A program made the translations under genes and the position numbers. Positions 1 to 8,571 of a DNA stretch of 64,000 bases are shown here, in pieces. Within the stretch, counting starts at the first letter, position 1, and every line of letters begins with the position of its first letter. Origin of the DNA: Myxococcales bacterium (GTDB lineage: Bacteria > Myxococcota_A > Polyangia > Polyangiales > Ga0077539); NCBI GenBank assembly GCA_016792845.1, contig JAEUKH010000004.1, positions 124,001 to 188,000 of the forward strand, read 5' to 3'. The notes beneath the pieces were generated by a model that was not told the origin of the DNA, ran no database searches, and saw only the letters and a program-made list of their open reading frames with translations.

Positions 1-2355
1 GCGCTCTGGTCGCGCCCCCTCGCGGCGTCGAGCACGCCCGAAATCGTGGGCGACGTGGTGGTGGTCGAGACGGGGTCGAGCACGCGGCTCCTCGACCTCC
101 GTTCGGGCGCCGAGCGCGGTCAGATCGAGCACGCGGGTCTCGAGCTCGCCGGGGCGGCGCAAGACGGCGACACGGTGGTGCTCTCGTTCGCCTCGGGCCT
201 CTCCGGGGGCTCGCGTCGCGCGGGCCGCGTGGTGGCCGTCGACGCGGCGTCTGGCTCCGAGCGCTGGAGCCACCAGATCGGCGGCATCGTCGGCCGCCCG
301 TCGGCCCGCGGTGGCCTCGCCTTCATCCCCTGGGATCGCCAGTCGATCGCGGTGCTCGAGCTCTCGAACGGCCACGAGGTCGCGCGCATTCGCTCGACCG
401 ATGACGTGCTTTCGTGGGTCTCGGCGACCCCCGAAGGGGTGTTCTACGGCGGCCGCGGGGTGTACCGGCTCACCCCCGACAGCGCCTCGGGCACGCGCAC
501 CGGCAGCGCGTACCTCGGCAACCCGCTCGAAGGCGTTCCGGGCGACCCGCAGCTCTACCCTGACGCGTTTCTCGCGACCACGGGCACCCGCACCGCGCGC
601 GACAAGATCCGCTTCGCGATGCGGCCCCGCGCGGGGGCGACCGGCAACGCCGTAGCGCTCCAGCACGACGCGGTGTTTCTCGCGTATTATCGAGACCTTC
701 TGGCCATCAACACGAGCGACGGCACGGTGCGCTGGGCGGTGCGTCTCGACGACGACGTCGAGGCCCTCGAGGTCACCTCGGCGGGGGTGATCGTGGTGGC
801 GGGCAACGGCCAGGTGCGCGGCGTCGACGCGACCACCGGGGCCGTCTCGTCGCTCGGCGAGCTTGGGGCTCAGGTGGGCGCCATCGACCTCGACGCCGAG
901 GGCCTCGCGCTCGCGGCCGGGGGCGCCGCCCCCGAGGGTGATGTGCGGGCGCAGCTGGTGGCGCTCGTGCGCGACACCGACAACCGCCTCGTGCCGTTCC
1001 GGTCGTTCTTGACCGGGGTCCTCGCGCGCCGCGAAGAGCCCGAGGTGACCCGCGACCTGCTCGATCTCTACACGCAGCGGTCGATCCCGGTGCAGCTGAA
1101 GCAGGCCATCGCGACAGCGCTCCAGTCGCGTCGGGTGGGCGCGAACTTCCTCGTCGCGGCCCTCAGCGATCACTACGATTACCTTGAGAATCGCCAGGCC
1201 CCGCCGCTTCAGGTGATCGCGCCGACCCTCGTGGCGATGAACGCCCGCGACGCGACCCAGGGGCTCTTGTCGCACCTCTTCGACCACGAGACGCCGGTGG
1301 CGGCACTGCCCGCGGTGGTCAACGCCGTGGCGACCCTCGGCGAGGCGGCGGTGGTCGAGCCGCTCAAGCGCTGGGTTCAGCTCTACAAGAGCGATTCGGC
1401 CTTCCGCGGGGCCGACAACGCCGCCGCGCTCAACGCCGCGGTCGATGCGATCTTGCGCTACGGCGACGCCGGGCACCGCGAGTGGTTGCAGCAGTTTCAG
1501 CGCGACGCCACCGCCAACCCGCTCGTGCGCGCCCACATCGAGGAGCTCTTCGCGCGCGAGACCAACGAGGCCGCGAGCCGCGCGCGGCAGGCCTCAGAGG
1601 GTGAAGAGCAGGCGGCCCGCGAGGCGGCGCTCACGGCCCTGCGCGAGGCCCAGGCCGCGGTGGCCCAATCGCTGAGCGACGAGGCCCTCGACACGGCGTG
1701 GAACACCCGGCTCGATGAGATCCGCGAGTGCGCCCAAGGGGCCGTGGCGCGAAACCCCTCGCTCAACCAGATCCGCCTCGTGGTGACCTTGCGGAGCGAG
1801 CTCCCGCGGGTCGCGATGCAGCCGAACCCGCCCGCGCGCACCACCCCCGAGGGGCAGAGCGAGTCGCACCCGACCACCCACGCCGAGGCGATGGCGTGGA
1901 TCGCGGCGCAGCGCGAGGTGCTCGGCACGCTCCACGGCACCGCCCGGCAGATCACGTATTCGCCCCGCGACACGCAGCTCCAGCAGTGCCTCGACCCTGT
2001 GATCCAGGGCATTCAGTTTCCGGCCTTCAGGGCGGGGCGGCAGGAGTTCCGGCGGGTGATCGACACCCGGGCTTCGCGGCCCGTCGACGGCGCCGAGAAC
2101 AACTACTCGGGCCTCGGTGTTGATGGGCAGGGCCGCGAGCTCCCGTGGTGGCTCGTCTCGGCGCCCACCCTCGCGGTCGAAAACCCGCCGCCGCCGACGG
2201 CCACCCCCGCGACGCGCCCGGGCACGCGCCCGGCCGCTCCGGGCACGACGCCCGCCCCTGGCACCACGCCGAACCGCACCCCGACCCCCGGCACCACGCC
2301 GACCCCCAACAACCCCGGCAGCACTGGAAATACCCAGTGGTGGGAAGCAAATTGA
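1..2355 (+). CDS. PQQ-type beta-propeller plus HEAT-like protein, 5' end outside window
   Basis: The reading frame is open from base 1, so the true start lies upstream; the first internal start is a GTG at 46. About 784 residues are visible. The N-terminal third carries repeated blade-like strands of the PQQ/BamB type (for example RWSHQIGG and LLAINTSDGTVRWAVRL), which suggests a propeller scaffold. The middle is Ala/Leu-rich helical sequence resembling HEAT repeats. The last ~60 residues are a Pro/Thr/Gly-rich low-complexity tail ending in QWWEAN. No catalytic motif is evident. I infer an envelope scaffold protein, but the missing N-terminus hides any signal peptide. The small gene at 2456 follows after about 100 bases. 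Confidence 0.75.
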   Translation, partial: ALWSRPLAASSTPEIVGDVVVVETGSSTRLLDLRSGAERGQIEHAGLELAGAAQDGDTVVLSFASGLSGGSRRAGRVVAVDAASGSERWSHQIGGIVGRPSARGGLAFIPWDRQSIAVLELSNGHEVARIRSTDDVLSWVSATPEGVFYGGRGVYRLTPDSASGTRTGSAYLGNPLEGVPGDPQLYPDAFLATTGTRTARDKIRFAMRPRAGATGNAVALQHDAVFLAYYRDLLAINTSDGTVRWAVRLDDDVEALEVTSAGVIVVAGNGQVRGVDATTGAVSSLGELGAQVGAIDLDAEGLALAAGGAAPEGDVRAQLVALVRDTDNRLVPFRSFLTGVLARREEPEVTRDLLDLYTQRSIPVQLKQAIATALQSRRVGANFLVAALSDHYDYLENRQAPPLQVIAPTLVAMNARDATQGLLSHLFDHETPVAALPAVVNAVATLGEAAVVEPLKRWVQLYKSDSAFRGADNAAALNAAVDAILRYGDAGHREWLQQFQRDATANPLVRAHIEELFARETNEAASRARQASEGEEQAAREAALTALREAQAAVAQSLSDEALDTAWNTRLDEIRECAQGAVARNPSLNQIRLVVTLRSELPRVAMQPNPPARTTPEGQSESHPTTHAEAMAWIAAQREVLGTLHGTARQITYSPRDTQLQQCLDPVIQGIQFPAFRAGRQEFRRVIDTRASRPVDGAENNYSGLGVDGQGRELPWWLVSAPTLAVENPPPPTATPATRPGTRPAAPGTTPAPGTTPNRTPTPGTTPTPNNPGSTGNTQWWEAN

Positions 2356-2455
2356 GCGTTTTGCCGCGCGGTCGTTTCACCTTGCCGCCCGTTGTCGGGA
2401 TGCGCTAGGAGAACGGTCCGCGTGCGAACGCGCCTGCCTCCCGAGGAGATCACCC

Positions 2456-2710
2456 GTGAAGGAACTCGTTCGTTACCTTTTGGAGAATATGACCATCGAT
2501 TTTCAGGGCGATTTCGACCTGGATACCGTTCGGGAGATCCTCCGGAAGGACGACAGCCACGAGGCCCGTCGTTTGTTGCAGAAGCTCAACCAGGACGGCA
2601 CCGTCGACGACCTGCTGATCTCTTTGGCCGACGTGCTCAAGAATTACCTCCCCACCGGCGTGACCGACCAGGTCATCCGCGAGCAGATCGCCGAGTATTC
2701 GGAGTCCTGA
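2456..2710 (+). CDS. Small acidic protein of unknown function
   Basis: This encodes an 84-residue protein beginning MKELVRYLLEN and ending EQIAEYSES. I chose the GTG at 2456 because GAGGAG at 2443-2448 sits seven bases upstream; the same frame is open further upstream, but that stretch is the tail of the previous locus. The protein is acidic and predicted mostly helical, with no Cys, no signal peptide and no membrane segment. I do not recognise the family. Its stop codon (2708-2710) overlaps the proposed CTG start of the next gene, so the two may be translationally coupled. Confidence 0.7.
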   Translation: MKELVRYLLENMTIDFQGDFDLDTVREILRKDDSHEARRLLQKLNQDGTVDDLLISLADVLKNYLPTGVTDQVIREQIAEYSES

Positions 2711-3522
2711 CGCGACTCGCCGCTTCCGCCGTAGTTTTGTTCTTCGCCGGCTGTGATGTCGGCGGCCCTTCAGCCCAGCCCACCCCTCTTCGTGTTGTGT
2801 CTACGGTGCCCTCGGCCGAGGGCCTCGACGGGGGTGTGCTTGTCTACCCTTCGGGCGCCCCGGTCGAGGCGCGCTTTGACCGACTCCTGGCGCCCGCCAC
2901 GGTGACCCGGGGGAGCTTCGGGCTCCGCTCGGGCGCCCTCGGCGTCTTCGGCGGCGTTCGCTACGACATGGTGCGCCGGGCGGTGGTGTTCACGCCCAAC
3001 CCGGCCGAGCTGCGCCCGGGATTGGAGTACGTGATGGTGGCCACCCCGGCGATCCGCGGCTGGGACGGCGCGGCCCAGGCCGCCGAGCTCCGTGTGAGGT
3101 TTCGCGCGGGCCCGAGGGTGCCCGTTGCGTCGACCGCGGCGCCCTCGTTGCGCCGGGAGGTCGCGCCGCTCCTCGCGAGCCGCTGCGGGGCCAGCCCGTG
3201 CCACGGCGGGGCCGCACCGGTGATGGCGCTCGACCTCTCGTCGCCCGCCTCGATTCGGAACACCACCCTGGGCGTCAGGTCGCGGCAATGGGGTGACGGG
3301 CCGGTGACCCGCGCCGACCCCGCGTGGGGCGCCCTCGACCGCATCGACCTCTCAGTGGCCGAGGCCCAGGGGCGGCCTGAGTACAGCTACTTGATGTACA
3401 AGCTGATCGGCGAGGGCCCGATGGTGGGCGAGGTGATGCCGCCCGGGGGCGCGGCGCGCTTGACCGAGGCCGAGCTCGACCTGCTCGCCCGATGGATCGC
3501 CGCCGGGGCCCCAGACAACTGA
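2707..3522 (+). CDS. Lipoprotein with Ig-like domain and cytochrome-c-type CX4CH motif
   Basis: About 271 residues. The only plausible start that keeps a full signal peptide is CTG at 2707, overlapping the upstream TGA (CTGA). It gives a hydrophobic stretch ending in a lipobox, FFAGC. The first ~130 residues after the Cys look like a bacterial Ig-like (SbsA/Big type) domain: VVSTVPSAEG, FDRLLAPATV, VVFTPNPAELRPG. The C-terminal half contains CGASPCHGG, a C-x4-C-H arrangement at about residues 160-166, followed by MPPGGAARLTEAELDLLARWI. That ending is typical of cytochrome-c-like domains of planctomycete/myxobacterial surface lipoproteins. Heme binding is inferred and the spacing is not the standard C-x2-C-H. 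No ATG or GTG in this frame gives a full-length product with a signal peptide. Confidence 0.65.
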   Translation: MTRLAASAVVLFFAGCDVGGPSAQPTPLRVVSTVPSAEGLDGGVLVYPSGAPVEARFDRLLAPATVTRGSFGLRSGALGVFGGVRYDMVRRAVVFTPNPAELRPGLEYVMVATPAIRGWDGAAQAAELRVRFRAGPRVPVASTAAPSLRREVAPLLASRCGASPCHGGAAPVMALDLSSPASIRNTTLGVRSRQWGDGPVTRADPAWGALDRIDLSVAEAQGRPEYSYLMYKLIGEGPMVGEVMPPGGAARLTEAELDLLARWIAAGAPDN

Positions 3523-3541
3523 ACGCAGGGGGCGGCGATTG

Positions 3542-3555
3542 ACTGTCTTGACAGT
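3542..3555. promoter_or_regulatory. Perfect palindrome ACTGTC-TT-GACAGT upstream of dsbA-like gene
   Basis: Six-base arms separated by TT lie 30 bases before the ATG at 3585. The right arm overlaps a TTGACA hexamer (3548-3553) that could be a -35 element, although no convincing -10 lies 16-18 bases on. It could be a small operator. No regulator is identified. Confidence 0.35.
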
Positions 3556-3584
3556 GATTCGTCGTGCATCGTAGTGCCAGCGGC

Positions 3585-4523
3585 ATGAATCGGGTGCGAT
3601 TGGGTGTTGCGGCGGTGTTCCTGCTTGGCAGCGTCGGGATGGGCGCGAGCTGTCGCAACGGTCGCACGAACCCGCCTCCGGTGCAGGCCGAGGGGGGCGA
3701 CGCCGCGGCCGCGCGGCCGACGCCGACCATCGCGGCGGGCTCGTCGCTCGTGACCGAGGTCGAGGGCCTCGACCTCCACGCCCTCTCGTCGGCCGAGCGC
3801 GAGAGCTTCTGGGCGGTGGCCAACGACGAGCTCTCGACCTGCGGCGATCCGCACAGCCTCGCGGTGTGCGCCCGCGACCGCCTCGCGTGCCGCACCTGCC
3901 TGCCGGCGTTGCGCTTCCTCGCCCGCCGCGTGCAAGACGGCATGCGCCGCGAAGACCTCTCCGAGGCGCTCAGGGCCCGCTACGCCGCGAGCGCCGCGCA
4001 ACAGATCCGGCTTGAGGGTGCGCCCTCGCACGGCAGCGTCACGGCGGCGGTGACCGTGGTCGAGTTCAGCGATTACGAGTGCCCGCACTGCGCCCACGCG
4101 GTGCCCGTCTTGCGCACCGTCGCGCGCGAGTTCGAGGGGCGCGTGCGCATGGTGCACATGAACTTCCCGCTGAGCGGTCACATCCACGCGATGCCCGCGG
4201 CCCGCGCGGCCCTCGCCGCAGGCCGACAGAACAAGTTCTGGGAGATGAACGACCTGCTCTTTCAGAACCGCGAGCACCTTGAGCCTGCCGACCTCGATCG
4301 GTACGCGACGCAGTTGGGGCTCGACCTCAACCGCTTCCACACCGACGCGGCGTCGCCCGAGATCGAGGCGGCCATTGCGGCGACCCGGCGCGAGGGCGAG
4401 CGGCTCCAGATTCAGGGCACGCCGACGATCTACATCAACGGTCGGCGGTACGAGCTGCCGGTGCAGCGCGAGCCCCTCCGGGAGTGGATCCAAGACGAGC
4501 TCGATCTCATCAATCAGCGCTGA
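3585..4523 (+). CDS. DsbA-family thioredoxin-fold oxidoreductase
   Basis: 312 residues from the ATG at 3585, chosen because it gives a clean signal peptide (MNRVRLG followed by a hydrophobic core, with a Cys at residue 23 in MGASC that may be lipidated). A GTG at 3564 in the same frame would add seven residues. The thioredoxin fold starts near residue 155 with VEFSDYECPHC; the active-site pair is C166-P-H-C169. The helical insert holds AARAALAAGRQNKFWEMNDLLF, and the cis-proline segment is GTPTIYINGRRYELP near the C-terminus. Family members catalyse disulfide exchange in the periplasm. The N-terminal 140 residues are an extra region with four Cys of unknown role. The gene converges on the GAF protein gene. 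Confidence 0.85.
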   Translation: MNRVRLGVAAVFLLGSVGMGASCRNGRTNPPPVQAEGGDAAAARPTPTIAAGSSLVTEVEGLDLHALSSAERESFWAVANDELSTCGDPHSLAVCARDRLACRTCLPALRFLARRVQDGMRREDLSEALRARYAASAAQQIRLEGAPSHGSVTAAVTVVEFSDYECPHCAHAVPVLRTVAREFEGRVRMVHMNFPLSGHIHAMPAARAALAAGRQNKFWEMNDLLFQNREHLEPADLDRYATQLGLDLNRFHTDAASPEIEAAIAATRREGERLQIQGTPTIYINGRRYELPVQREPLREWIQDELDLINQR

Positions 4524-4574
4524 ATCACAGTATTTTTGGCGGGGGCGTTCGGCTCCCGCGCGGTGCAAAGAGAG

Positions 4575-4616
4575 AACCCACCCACTCGGTCGCGCGGGCC
4601 GCCGAGGGGTGGGTTT
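4575..4616. terminator. Bidirectional hairpin terminator between convergent genes
   Basis: AACCCACCCACTCGG (4575-4589) pairs with CCGAGGGGTGGGTT (4602-4615) across a 12-base loop. One A is unpaired or mismatched. A short T run follows on the plus strand and the arm begins with AA for the minus strand. The position between the DsbA-like and GAF genes fits a shared terminator. Confidence 0.75.
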
Positions 4617-4637
4617 CGTCGTTGCGAGGGCGAGGGC

Positions 4638-6746
4638 TCAGCGACGGCGGGCGTCGTTGTCGTCGGCGAACGCCTTGACGGCGAGGCGCCGCGACTGTTG
4701 GGCGAGGTGCTCGGCGAGCTGCCCGGCGACGTACATCACCGCGTCTTGCTCGTCGGTCTCGAAGCCCGCGTGGATGCTGCGTCGGTCGAGCTGGATGCAC
4801 GCAAAGAGTCGGCCTTGGTGCATGGCGGGCGCGAAGAGGCTCGGGCCCCCGCGGCTCTGCTCGGTGAGGGCCTCGCCCGACTCGGTGACCGCGGTGACGA
4901 GGGCGTTGCGCTTGCGAACGGCCTGGCCGCGGCCGCCCGATTTGGCAGAGTGTCGCTGCCCCCCTTGGCTGAGATCGCCCGCGACGCCCGAGGCGACGAA
5001 CTCGTCTTTGTCGATGTCGTAGAGCGAGACCGACACCGCCGTGGCGGCGATCTGCTCGTGGACGATCTTGGCGACATAGCCCGCGGCCTCGCCCGGGTCG
5101 GCGACAAAGGCGAGATCCATCAGGGAGTCAAAGAGCTCGCTCAAGAGGTCTTTGCCGCGACGGTAGTTCTTGTTCGACACCGGCACGGGCTTCGCGCTCG
5201 CCGCGGGGGCCTCGACCTTGGCCGCGACCTTCGGCGCCTCGGCGGGCTGCGCTTCGACCGCGGGGGCCTCGACCTTGGCTTCGGCCGCGGGGGTCTCGAC
5301 CTTGGCTTCGACGGCGGGGGTCTCGGCCTTGGTTTCGGCCTTGGTCTCGACCGCGGGAGCCTCAGCCGACGCGGTCTCGGGGCGCGCGGTCTCGGGCGAG
5401 CTCGCTTCAACCTGAGGCGTGACCTCGGGAGCCTTCGCAGTGACCGCCGCGGTCACGATGTTGGCGGTGGGCATCTCGCGCGAGGGCGTGCGCGAGCGGT
5501 TGCGCTTCTTGTCTTTCTTCGACTTCTTGCCGCCGCGCTCCTCGCCGGGGCTGCTCGATTTCAGCGGGTCTGCGGCGGGCTCCGTCGACGTCTCGCGCGC
5601 CTCGGCGGCCGCATCGGCGGCGCTGGTGTCGGCGACGGTGACCTCGTCGCGCCCGGCCAGCTCGGGGGCCCGCGCGGCTTCGGGCAGCGAAGGCGCGGCG
5701 AGGGGGGCTTCGGGGGCCGCGGGCGCGTCGACGACGATCGAAGGCTCGGCCGCGGCGACAGGCGGCGACGAGGGCGCGACGGTGGTGTGGACCACCCCGT
5801 TGACCACGCTGCTCGCAGCCGGAGGGGGCGTCGACACAGGCCGCGGCGCCAACGCCGGACGCACCTGGATCTCAGGCTCGCCGCGCCAATCCTTCCACCG
5901 GAGGACCACCAACGGGGGCGCTTCGGCCCGCCCGCTGAACTCATGGTCGAACACCGCGACCATCACGTAGCGGCCTCGCGGGCGCGTAGCGAGGCCCCGT
6001 CGGAGCCCCGCGAGGGTCTGCCGCGCGACCTGCTCGGCCTGCTGCACGGTCGTGCCCGCGGGCACCGCGAACACGCGCTCGCGGTAGCTCAGCGGGTTCG
6101 TCGCATTGGGCTCTTGATCGCGCTCAAAGAGCACCTTCGAGGCGGGCAGCGGCTCGTGCGACTCGACGCCCTGGATCGGCATCGAATCTCGCGACGCGCT
6201 CTCGACGGGCGCGGCCTCGACGGGCGCGGCCTCGACCGCCGGGGCCTCGACCGCCGCCGCGGGCGCTTCGGCAGGGGCCGCGGCCTCAACCTTGGGGGCC
6301 TCAACCTTGGGGGCTTCTTCGACGGCGGGGCCTTCGACCTTCGCGGGCTCGGCGACGGCTGGGGCGGGGCCTTCGACCTTCGCGGGCTCGGCGACTGCGG
6401 GAGCGTCGACCTTCGCGGGCTCGGCGGCGACAGCGGGGGCTTCGACCTTCGGGGCCTCGGCGACCGCGGCGGGTTCGGGCTTCGCGGGCTCGGGCTTCGC
6501 GGCGGGCGGCTCGGCGGCAGGCGCGGGGCGCACGCTCTCGGTCGCTCGCAGCGGGCGGATCGTGTACCGGTCGCGGTTCTCGAGGTCGATCACGCGCACG
6601 ACGCCGTCGGCCTCGAACTCACACTTGAACTTCTTGATCGAACCGCCGCGCGCGCTCGTCAGGGCACCGGCCCACGAGTCAGCATCGACGGTCACAGCGG
6701 CGGCGGTGCCACCTGAGGGAGCTGGGAGCTCAACTAGCCAGCGCAT
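4638..6746 (-). CDS. Ala/Pro/Glu-repeat protein with C-terminal GAF-like domain
   Basis: 702 residues from the ATG at 6746 (MRWLVELPAPSGG); a longer frame upstream lacks a better start. Residues ~1-75 are a small globular domain (KKFKCEFEADGVVRVIDLENRDRYTI). Two long low-complexity stretches follow, built from repeats such as AEPAKVEAPAV and KAETPAVEAKVE, around a second globular segment (NATNPLSYRERVFAVPAGTTVQQAEQ). The last ~170 residues look like a GAF/sensor domain (LLSELFDSLMDLAF, VSVSLYDIDKDEFVASG, LFACIQLDRRSIHAGF). There is no enzymatic output domain, so I infer a sensory or scaffold protein. It is divergent from the response regulator at 6836. Confidence 0.8.
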   Translation of the reverse strand: MRWLVELPAPSGGTAAAVTVDADSWAGALTSARGGSIKKFKCEFEADGVVRVIDLENRDRYTIRPLRATESVRPAPAAEPPAAKPEPAKPEPAAVAEAPKVEAPAVAAEPAKVDAPAVAEPAKVEGPAPAVAEPAKVEGPAVEEAPKVEAPKVEAAAPAEAPAAAVEAPAVEAAPVEAAPVESASRDSMPIQGVESHEPLPASKVLFERDQEPNATNPLSYRERVFAVPAGTTVQQAEQVARQTLAGLRRGLATRPRGRYVMVAVFDHEFSGRAEAPPLVVLRWKDWRGEPEIQVRPALAPRPVSTPPPAASSVVNGVVHTTVAPSSPPVAAAEPSIVVDAPAAPEAPLAAPSLPEAARAPELAGRDEVTVADTSAADAAAEARETSTEPAADPLKSSSPGEERGGKKSKKDKKRNRSRTPSREMPTANIVTAAVTAKAPEVTPQVEASSPETARPETASAEAPAVETKAETKAETPAVEAKVETPAAEAKVEAPAVEAQPAEAPKVAAKVEAPAASAKPVPVSNKNYRRGKDLLSELFDSLMDLAFVADPGEAAGYVAKIVHEQIAATAVSVSLYDIDKDEFVASGVAGDLSQGGQRHSAKSGGRGQAVRKRNALVTAVTESGEALTEQSRGGPSLFAPAMHQGRLFACIQLDRRSIHAGFETDEQDAVMYVAGQLAEHLAQQSRRLAVKAFADDNDARRR

Positions 6747-6792
6747 GTGAAATTGTACCCGCTTTTGATGCCGAAGAACCGGCCCCCACAGC

Positions 6793-6822
6793 GGGTAACA
6801 GAACGACGCTTGCGCCGTCAAG
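6793..6822 (-). promoter_or_regulatory. Candidate promoter for the GAF protein gene
   Basis: On the minus strand TTGACG (6822-6817) is followed after 17 bases by TTACCC (6798-6793), about 47 bases upstream of the ATG at 6746. The -10 match is weak. It lies in the 89-base divergent gap shared with the response regulator. Confidence 0.3.
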
Positions 6823-6835
6823 ACAAGGCTTTGCT

Positions 6836-7563
<728 letters not shown>

Positions 7564-7567
<4 letters not shown>

Positions 7568-8538
7568 GGGCCCGGGTGGCGTTGACGATGGGCTGCCCTT
7601 CGGGCATCGGGCCCGAAGTCGCGGTCGCCGCGGCGGCCTGGTTTCAGCGCGCTGAGCCCGAGGTCGAGCTCGTGCTGGTGGGCGACCGCGGGGCCTTCAC
7701 AGACGCAGCGCGGGGCCTCGGGCTGAGCCTCGACCGCGCGCACATCGACGAGGTCTCTTCGCTCGACGCGGCGTCGCGGGCGCCGGGCCGTCCGAGCCGC
7801 GCGGGGGGGGTGGCCCAGCGCGACGCCATCGACCGCGCTTACGCCTTGGTGCGCGGCGAAGACGCCCTCGCGATGGTGACCGCGCCGGTGAGCAAGAAGG
7901 CCATCACCGACGCGGGCGCGGCCTTCCTCGGGCACACAGAGTATCTCGCCGCGAAGGCCGAGGTCGCGCGGGTGGTGATGCTCTTCGCGGGGCCTCGGCT
8001 CAACACCGCCCTCGTCACCACGCACCTGCCCATCGCGCGGGTCAGCGCGGCGATCACCCGCGACGCGGTGTCTGAGACCGTCGTGCTCACGGCGCGGGCC
8101 ATGCGCGACTGGTGGGGCCTCGCGGCGCCGCGGGTGGCGGTCTGCGGGCTGAACCCCCACGCGGGCGAAGGCGGGCTCCTCGGGCACGAAGAGCGCGACG
8201 TGATCGGCCCCGCGGTGGCGACCGCGCGCGAGGCCCTCGGCGAGGGCTTCACGGTGCGCGGCCCCGTGCCCGCCGAGGCTGTGTTTCGGCAGGCCCGCGA
8301 CGGCCGCGACGACGCCGTGGTGGCGATGTACCACGACCAGGCCACCATCGCCTCGAAGCTCGTCGACTTCGGCGACGCGGTGAATGTGACCTTGGGGCTG
8401 CCCTTCGTGCGCACCAGCGTCGACCACGGTACGGCGTACGACATCGCAGGGCAGGGGGTCGCCGACAGCCGCGGCATGCGCGCGGCGCTGAGCCTCGGCG
8501 TGCGCCTCGGGCGCCAGCGAAGTGTACGATTGAAATGA
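7564..8538 (+). CDS. pdxA: 4-hydroxythreonine-4-phosphate dehydrogenase
   Basis: 324 residues. PdxA oxidises 4-phosphohydroxy-L-threonine in the DXP-dependent pyridoxal-phosphate pathway, in the cytoplasm. Family motifs are present: MGCPSGIGPEV at the N-terminus, TAPVSKKAI, the metal-site region GHTEYLA, TTHLPIARV, GLNPHAGEGGLLG, AMYHDQ and GLPFVRTSVDHGTAYDIAG. Length matches the family. The GTG start at 7564 overlaps the regulator stop (GTGA) and is preceded by GAAGGAGA at 7550-7557, so translation is probably coupled. uvrA follows 33 bases after the stop. The gene is one of the clearest housekeeping assignments here. Confidence 0.95.
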
Positions 8539-8571
8539 GCCCCCGGCCTCTGGCAGAGTGTCGGGTTGACA

